The translations under genes were made by a program, and so were the position numbers. Shown one piece after another: positions 56,997 through 64,000 of a stretch of DNA of 64,000 nucleotides. This stretch comes from Homarus americanus (lineage: Eukaryota > Arthropoda > Malacostraca > Decapoda > Nephropidae). The stretch is taken from positions 12,574,282 to 12,638,281 of the forward strand of contig NW_024736071.1 of NCBI RefSeq assembly GCF_018991925.1, written 5' to 3'. Numbering within the stretch: the first letter of the stretch is position 1; each line of letters starts with the position of its first letter. Under the pieces are notes generated by a model, which was not told the origin of the DNA, made no database searches, and was given only the letters and a program-made list of their open reading frames with translations.

Positions 56997-57534
56997 TGGC
57001 CGACAGACGTTTGGCCGACGGACATTTCACCGACGGACATTTCACCGACGGACATTTAGCCGAACGGACATTTAGCCGAATGGACAAATGGCCGAATGGA
57101 CAAATGGCCGAATGGCCGAATGGACAAATGGCCGAATGGACTAATGGACGAATGGACAAATGGACTAATGGCCGAATGGACTAATGGCCGAATGGACTAA
57201 TGGACGAATGGACGAATGGACGAATGGACTAATGGACGAATGGACGAATGGACGAATGGACTAATGGCCGAACCTAGCCTATACAAATGTGCAAAAAAAA
57301 AGAATTTTCTATCATGCAAATGTATCACATTGCAATTATGTTATCTTTTTATCCTGTGTTTTATAAAGCAAATACATTGCAAACAAGAAAAAAATAACAA
57401 TAATTAAAAAGGCCATATGTCCATTCGCCCAAATGTCCGTTCGGTCTATTGTCCGTTCGGCCAAATGTCTGTCGGCTCAATATCCGTTCGGTCAAATGTC
57501 CGTCGGTCAAATGTCCTTCGGCCATCCGTCCGGC
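56997..57534. mobile_element. Fold-back-like element with tandemly repeated inverted arms
   Basis: The left arm (about 56997-57275) is a tandem array of GGCCGACGGACATTTCACC and GGCCGAATGGACAAAT-like words. The right arm (about 57411-57534) contains the reverse complement (AAATGTCCGTTCGGCC and variants). A ~135-bp AT-rich loop separates them. Long inverted repeats built from short direct repeats are characteristic of Foldback-type DNA elements. No transposase is encoded, and no target duplication was confirmed. Confidence 0.7.
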
Positions 57535-57949
57535 TACGTCATTTACAAATGGAGATGAAACGGAGGCTCGAAGCAATTTGGATAAAGCTTCGAAAACTTT
57601 TGCATTTATTTTACCTTTCTTGTATTGATATCTTTATGGGTGAGTAATAATGATTGGTATGGAGGATATTTTTGAGTACTAGTTTTAATTGGTATATAAA
57701 TTTCCACTTGGTATATTAAAAAAAAACTTGGAATTGGTATAAGATGAATCGGTTTAGAATGGTATTGAAGTCTGTCTGAAGCTATAAGTACCGAAGTGGA
57801 TTTTCAAAATTAAGGAGGTTTAAACGCATTAGAATATCTGGCCAATTATAAAAAGGTTCAGGGATCGCGTTCCTTTCCTTACCGTGTGCTCAAATGAATA
57901 AGTTTTTTTTTGGGGGGGGGGCAACTCTCGTTCACATTTCCATGTTGAT
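57535..57949. other. AT-rich unique sequence
   Basis: Loose TTGGTAT words at 57650-57760 and a T/G homopolymer at about 57903-57920. No gene. Confidence 0.5.
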
Positions 57950-58780
57950 TTTGCTTAACGGGTTCATATTTGAGGTTCATTTCACCTCAAAGGTTTATTT
58001 TATGGATTCACCTCACGGATTCATATTTTGATTCAGTTCCCTGTATAGGTTCATTAATGCGGGTTCATATGTCTTTGCAGGTTCATATTTAGGATTCGCT
58101 TCACGGTTTCATACTTGGGTTCAGTTCCCTGCATAGGTTCAGTAACGAGGTTTCATGTCCTTACATATTCATATTTAAGATTCACTTCACGGATTCACAT
58201 TTGACGTTTATTTCACTTAACCGTTTCATGTTTGGGATTCATTCCTTCCACAGGTTCACACATAGGATTCATTTCGTTTCACAGTGTTCTAAGTGCGTTA
58301 TATTTCATGTATCAGGTTTTATACAAGGTTCACATATTTTCTTGGGCTCAAATTTCTCTGTCATCTCCCATCAAAAGTTTACCTGAGGTTCATTTCATTC
58401 CACAGTTTAATTTGTGTTTGCGTTAATTCGCAGGATCAATTTAGGGCCAAATTAATACTCAAGAATCACAATAGGATTTTTTTCACTTGTAAAGTTCAAT
58501 ATAAGGTTCTGTTTCACTCAATGGTTCAATTATAGATTCAGTTTCTTGTCCAATTTGCAAACCCGACCAATTTTACTTCCAAAGTTTAATTTAGGCTTTA
58601 AATTATATAACAAGTTTAATTTAGGATTCAAATTTAAATCTGTGGTTCACTTAACGGTTCAGTTTATTTTTCAAGTTAAATTTACGATCAGTTTTACTCA
58701 GTTTAATTTCAACTTCAAGGTTTAATTTGGGATCCGTTTCACTTCTCGGGTTCACATTCTGGCAACGAAGCTTCGCACGT
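57950..58780. repeat. Degenerate GGTTCATATTTGGGATTCAT array
   Basis: GGTTCA or GATTCA recurs about 30 times at 20-40 bp spacing for over 800 bp, alternating with TTTCAC; strongly diverged. Confidence 0.85.
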
Positions 58781-58919
58781 CAAGAATCAATTCGCAAACT
58801 CATCTTAGGCGTCAGACATCCATTTGACAGTGGAAATTCAGCTGGATATTTGCATACCTGGGAATGAATTTCCATTTACGCTTGACGGGTGAAAAAAAAT
58901 ATTCAAATCATGTTTGTCG
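58781..58919. other. Unique spacer
   Basis: No feature recognised. Confidence 0.4.
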
Positions 58920-59290
58920 AATTCACTTTCATCATCATTCTCAACTTCATCATTATTAGGTTATAATTATAATCATTATCATCATCATCACTATTGCCAT
59001 CCTCCCCATCTCGATCACTGACAGTTTTCACTATAATAGTTACTTCATCATCACCACTATCATCATCTTCATTCATTGATATAATATACTCCACAAATAA
59101 TGAAATCATGATAATTCGATTCAATAAAATCACATCATCACCATCCTATTCTCAAAACCGCTATTATCGCCACAACCATCAGCAACACCACTATTACCAA
59201 CATAACTAGCACCACTTTCACCATCACTTCTATAATCACCACAACCATGACCACCACCTCCATCATCCTCACCGCCATCAAAGTTCTCCA
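58920..59290. repeat. Imperfect (ATC)n-rich tract
   Basis: ATCATCATC, CACCAC and ATTATC words with many interruptions; Asp/Glu or Ser/Ile frames are artefacts. Confidence 0.8.
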
Positions 59291-59620
59291 ACAATATCCC
59301 AGATTATTCCAATAATGTCACAAAGGATAAAGCCTATGGGGTGGTTTTAACAGCTGCTGTCTCACTAGAGTTTGAAATTAGTTTTTAATTGATGTAGAAA
59401 ATGAGGGGGAGATAGAGAGACAATGAGAGATCAATAATAGAGAGGAAATTAAGAGATAGATAGATAGAACACATGCATAAGCAAACAGAATGAGAGACAA
59501 ATACTAGGAGAAAATATGCGTAAACAAAAAGAGAGGGATAATAGGGAAAGAATCAAGATAAAGTTGAGCGAACACATCAATAAACAAAGAAAGAGAGAAT
59601 GAGAAAAATATATTGTAAGA

Positions 59621-59622
<2 letters not shown>
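59291..59622. other. Purine-leaning unique sequence
   Basis: AGAGAGA/ATAGATAGA patches; no gene recognised. Confidence 0.5.

Positions 59623-59662
<40 letters not shown>
59623..59662. repeat. (CA)n at LINE 5' junction
   Basis: About 20 CA units end exactly where the LINE fragment begins. Confidence 0.97.
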
Positions 59663-59666
<4 letters not shown>

Positions 59667-60181
59667 AACAAGTGCAAAAGAAGGCATGCAAGATTATTCT
59701 TTCCCCTTCCTACTCCACATATCAAGAAGCGCTCGAGACACTGACCCTCTCGGCTCTCTCTGACCACCACCACCACGACCCCATTTGCAAATTTGGTGAG
59801 AAGCTTCTGCACCATCCTCGACACCGGTTCATACTACCACCCGAGATCCCTCGTCCGAGAATTGCTGTTCGACACAACAACCGCATCCAGTCCAAACGAG
59901 CACGAACTGATCGCTATAAGAACAGCCCAGTCCCAACCATTGTAAAAATTATCAATAACTTGTAATCAACCAGTGTATGCACTCTCAGTCAATCTAACTT
60001 TTTGCACTGTCACTGTTGAAATGCCCTGTAGTTTGAGTTTCTCCCCACCTAGTTATTATATATCATATTTGTATCACTTATGTTACTTGTATATTATTTA
60101 TAAATCAAGAGACCCATTCCCCAATTATGTAACTGTATATTTTCAACCTTCCGGCTGCAATGCTTTTTCAATAAACCGTTA

Positions 60182-60223
<42 letters not shown>
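59663..60223 (+). mobile_element. 5'-truncated LINE, C-terminal fragment plus 3' UTR and (ATT)n tail
   Basis: The frame starts LEQVQKKACKIILSPSYSTY (59663 onward), the conserved start of the C-terminal segment of jockey/CR1-type RT proteins. It continues with a KFGEKLLHHPRHR stretch and the terminal DRYKNSPVPTIVKIINNL, and stops at 59963-59965. A 3' UTR of about 215 bp follows, with AATAAA near 60170, then (ATT)n at 60182-60223. The endonuclease and catalytic RT are absent. There is no frameshift within the 100 remaining codons, so the insertion is relatively young. CA repeats flank both sides. Confidence 0.92.
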
Positions 60224-60225
<2 letters not shown>

Positions 60226-60236
60226 ACACACACACC
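60224..60236. repeat. Short (CA)n at LINE 3' junction
   Basis: Six CA units directly after the (ATT)n tail, matching the CA tract at the 5' junction. Confidence 0.9.
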
Positions 60237-60603
60237 ACTGCTGATTTAAGGTATTCCACTATACATCATTCACTAGATGGCTATACTGACAATGATTTAT
60301 ATAAAAAAAGAAACGATTAAAAAAACTCATTACTTCCGTTAACAGTGAAGCGCATCTAATTTAAATTATTGTGAAATATTTCGGTCAGGTAGGTGATGAA
60401 CGAATCATTATGGGAAGCCTCGTGCAGAACCTACTTCACTGAGGCCCATGTACTGTTATCCGTGACCCTGAACGATGAATAATTAATATGTCAACAATAA
60501 ACAATGGAAAGGGTGATAAATATATTACAAGGACACGAAAAAAGTAAGATGCACATTTACCCACATTTATACAGACATACACAAATACTTTATCTTTCAC
60601 AGA

Positions 60604-60605
<2 letters not shown>
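60237..60605. other. AT-rich unique sequence
   Basis: No feature recognised. Confidence 0.5.

Positions 60606-60692
<87 letters not shown>
60606..60692. repeat. (CT)n microsatellite
   Basis: About 43 CT units. Confidence 0.98.
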
Positions 60693-60694
<2 letters not shown>

Positions 60695-60884
60695 TAAAAC
60701 CTGCTTATTTCCTACCAATCTTGACAAGCCAGACTTTTCCTCGGGGTTTCCTTCAATAGAGCGTCGCCCTTGTACCTGTGTGTGTATCGGACGAGAGCCA
60801 CTACTCTCTGATTGGCCGCTCGAGATGAAAAGTCGACTTCTATAGGTATTGACCCCATGTTATCTGAACAGGTAAATGTCACAC
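60693..60884. other. Unique spacer
   Basis: Short unassigned frames on both strands; no gene called. Confidence 0.4.
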
Positions 60885-61178
60885 AGGTGAAACAATCCCA
60901 CAGGCGAGTCACTCCCACAGGCGAGTCACTCCCCCTGGTAAGTCACTCCCCCAGGTAATTTACTCCACCAGGCAAGTCACTCCCCCAGGCAGGTCACTCC
61001 CCCAGGCATGTCACTCCCCCAAGCATGTCACTCTCCCAGGCGAGTCACTCCCCCAGGCGAGTCACTCCCACGGGTAAGTCACTCCCACAGGTGAGTCACT
61101 CATACAGTTAAGTCACTCACACAGCTAAGTCACTACCACAGGTAAGTCACTCCCACAGGTAGAGTTACCCCCACAGGT
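60885..61178. repeat. 17-bp minisatellite carrying AGGTAAGT words
   Basis: About 17 copies of GCGAGTCACTCCCACAG or GTAAGTCACTCCCCCAG. Several copies read CAGGTAAGT, identical to a consensus 5' splice site on plus. Confidence 0.95.
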
Positions 61179-63029
<1,851 letters not shown>

Positions 63030-63715
63030 GTCAGTGAGGGAGGAGGAGGAGAGGGGCAGGAAGAGGAGGACAGAAGTAGGAAGGGGAGGCGGAGGGGGAG
63101 GAGGAGGGGAGGAGGAGGAGGAAGGAAAGAAGGAAGGAAGAAGGAAAGAGGAAGAGATGGGAAGAGGGGAAGAGATGGAGGAGAGAGAAGATGGAGTAGG
63201 GGAGGAAGAGATGGGGAGAAGGAGGAATAGATGGAGAAAAGGAGGAAAAGAAGGAAGGAGGGGGAAAAGAAGGAAGAGGGCGGAAGAGGAAGGGGAGGGG
63301 GAGGAAAGGAGGGGAGGAGGAAGGAGGAAGGGGAAGGGGAGGGAAGAGGGAGGGAGAGGAAAGGAGGACGAGGAGAAGGAGGGGGAAAGAAGACGGGGAG
63401 GAAGAAGGAAGGAAGAGGAGGAGATGGAGGAAGAAGGAGGAGAGGTGAGGGAAGAGGAGGAGGAGGGTGAGGAGGAGGTGAACACAGGAGGAGAAGGGGG
63501 AGGAAGAGAGAAGGGGGAATGGAATGAAGAGAAGGAGGAGGGGAATGAAGAGAAGGAGGAGGGGAATGAAGAAAAGGAGGAAGACAAGCAGGAGGAGGGG
63601 GAGAACAGAAGGAAGGGGGAAGAAGAGAAGGAGGGGAGGAAGGGGAGGACGAGAAAGAGGAGGGGGAGGAAGAGTAGTAGGAGGGGGAGAGAAGGAGAGG
63701 AGAAATAGGAGTAAG
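63030..63715. repeat. Purine-rich GGA/GAAG tract
   Basis: About 690 bp of nearly pure A/G on plus, GGAGGAAGAAGGAGGGGA-type. Arg/Glu/Gly frames on plus and Ser/Pro/Leu on minus up to 269 codons are artefacts. A 20-bp GAAGGAGGAGGGGAATGAAGA-like unit is tandem at 63525-63570. Confidence 0.96.
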
Positions 63716-63790
63716 AGGGGGTTGGAGGAACGTCACAGAACCGCTACTCATACTGCAGTGGGGAGTTACAATCCTGTTACTCATCCATAC
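63716..63790. other. Short unique stretch
   Basis: No feature recognised. Confidence 0.4.
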
Positions 63791-64000
63791 AGATTAAGGA
63801 TTCGTATCCAATTTTTCAGTGAACCCATTAATCTGGAACAATAAATAATCTGGGCCACTTTTTTACACCTTCTTTCAGAAAAACCATCAATTTGCAAACA
63901 AGTAAAAATAATCTGGTTCACTTTGCTTTTTACAACTCCTGTGCATCTGTAAACTAGTAAAAAAAAAATCGGGTCCACTTTTTCACAATTTCTTTCCAAC
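63791..64000. repeat. Degenerate ~65-bp tandem repeat reaching the window end
   Basis: AATAATCTGG(T/G)(C/T)CACTTTTTTAC-like, TTTCTTTCAGAAA-like and CATCAATTTGCAAACAAGTA-like parts recur about three times at roughly 60-70 bp spacing and run off the right edge. The minus frame (63781-63999) stays open with a loose 22-residue periodicity. Confidence 0.75.

Overview
This is non-coding, repeat-dominated nuclear DNA from an animal, most probably an arthropod and perhaps a decapod crustacean. The clues are many short tracts of the arthropod-type telomere word TTAGG/CCTAA scattered internally, extreme microsatellite density ((CA)n, (GA)n, (TA)n, (AAT)n, (TATG)n), decayed non-LTR retrotransposons whose 3' ends run into microsatellites, and no bacterial-style gene packing. 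The species assignment is a judgement from overall character, not a database match.

I find no complete protein-coding gene. Nearly all long open frames lie inside simple repeats (Ser/Leu, Arg/Glu, Pro/Ser/His, Ile/Tyr or Cys/Val runs) and are artefacts of repeat periodicity. Recognisable coding remnants belong to mobile elements: a reverse-transcriptase fragment on the minus strand at 2123-3146, two 3' pieces of the same family at 3179-3215 and about 4640-4778, and a second LINE C-terminus on the plus strand at 59663-60223. A tRNA-promoter-like SINE candidate lies at 31430-31768 (minus). Five short open stretches with plausible splice signals (6594-6684, 24015-24072, 33911-34029, 37368-37556, 41550-41710) are the only candidates for host exons. 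None can be assigned to a known protein.

Layout: 1-5 kb, minisatellite, GA-rich DNA and a LINE cluster. 5-12 kb, a chain of minisatellites (20, 51, 30, 25, 18 and 21 bp units), a TA-rich palindromic region and a small inverted repeat. 12-16 kb, a 1.35 kb GT-rich array. 16-24 kb, mostly unique AT-rich sequence with smaller arrays. 24-27 kb, four consecutive unrelated degenerate tandem arrays, then about 490 bp of GA. 27-36 kb, purine-rich arrays and the SINE candidate. 36-44 kb, unique sequence, AAT tracts and G-rich arrays. 44-52 kb, CATC, GGATGAG and 42-bp arrays. 52-64 kb, a 195-bp CA run, GGA tracts, a fold-back element built from short tandem repeats, the second LINE, and a tandem array running off the right end.

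The most interesting structures are: (i) LINE 3' ends that are continuous with different microsatellites, and LINE insertions bounded by the same CA microsatellite on both sides; (ii) a dispersed module with the core CTAATCTTCATGTGATCC, seen six times and each time next to a TTAGG/CCTAA-rich tract; (iii) a fold-back element at 56997-57534 with arms made of 8-20 bp tandem repeats; (iv) a 42-bp array that grades into a diverged relative with about 30-bp units. No genes here can be described as working together.
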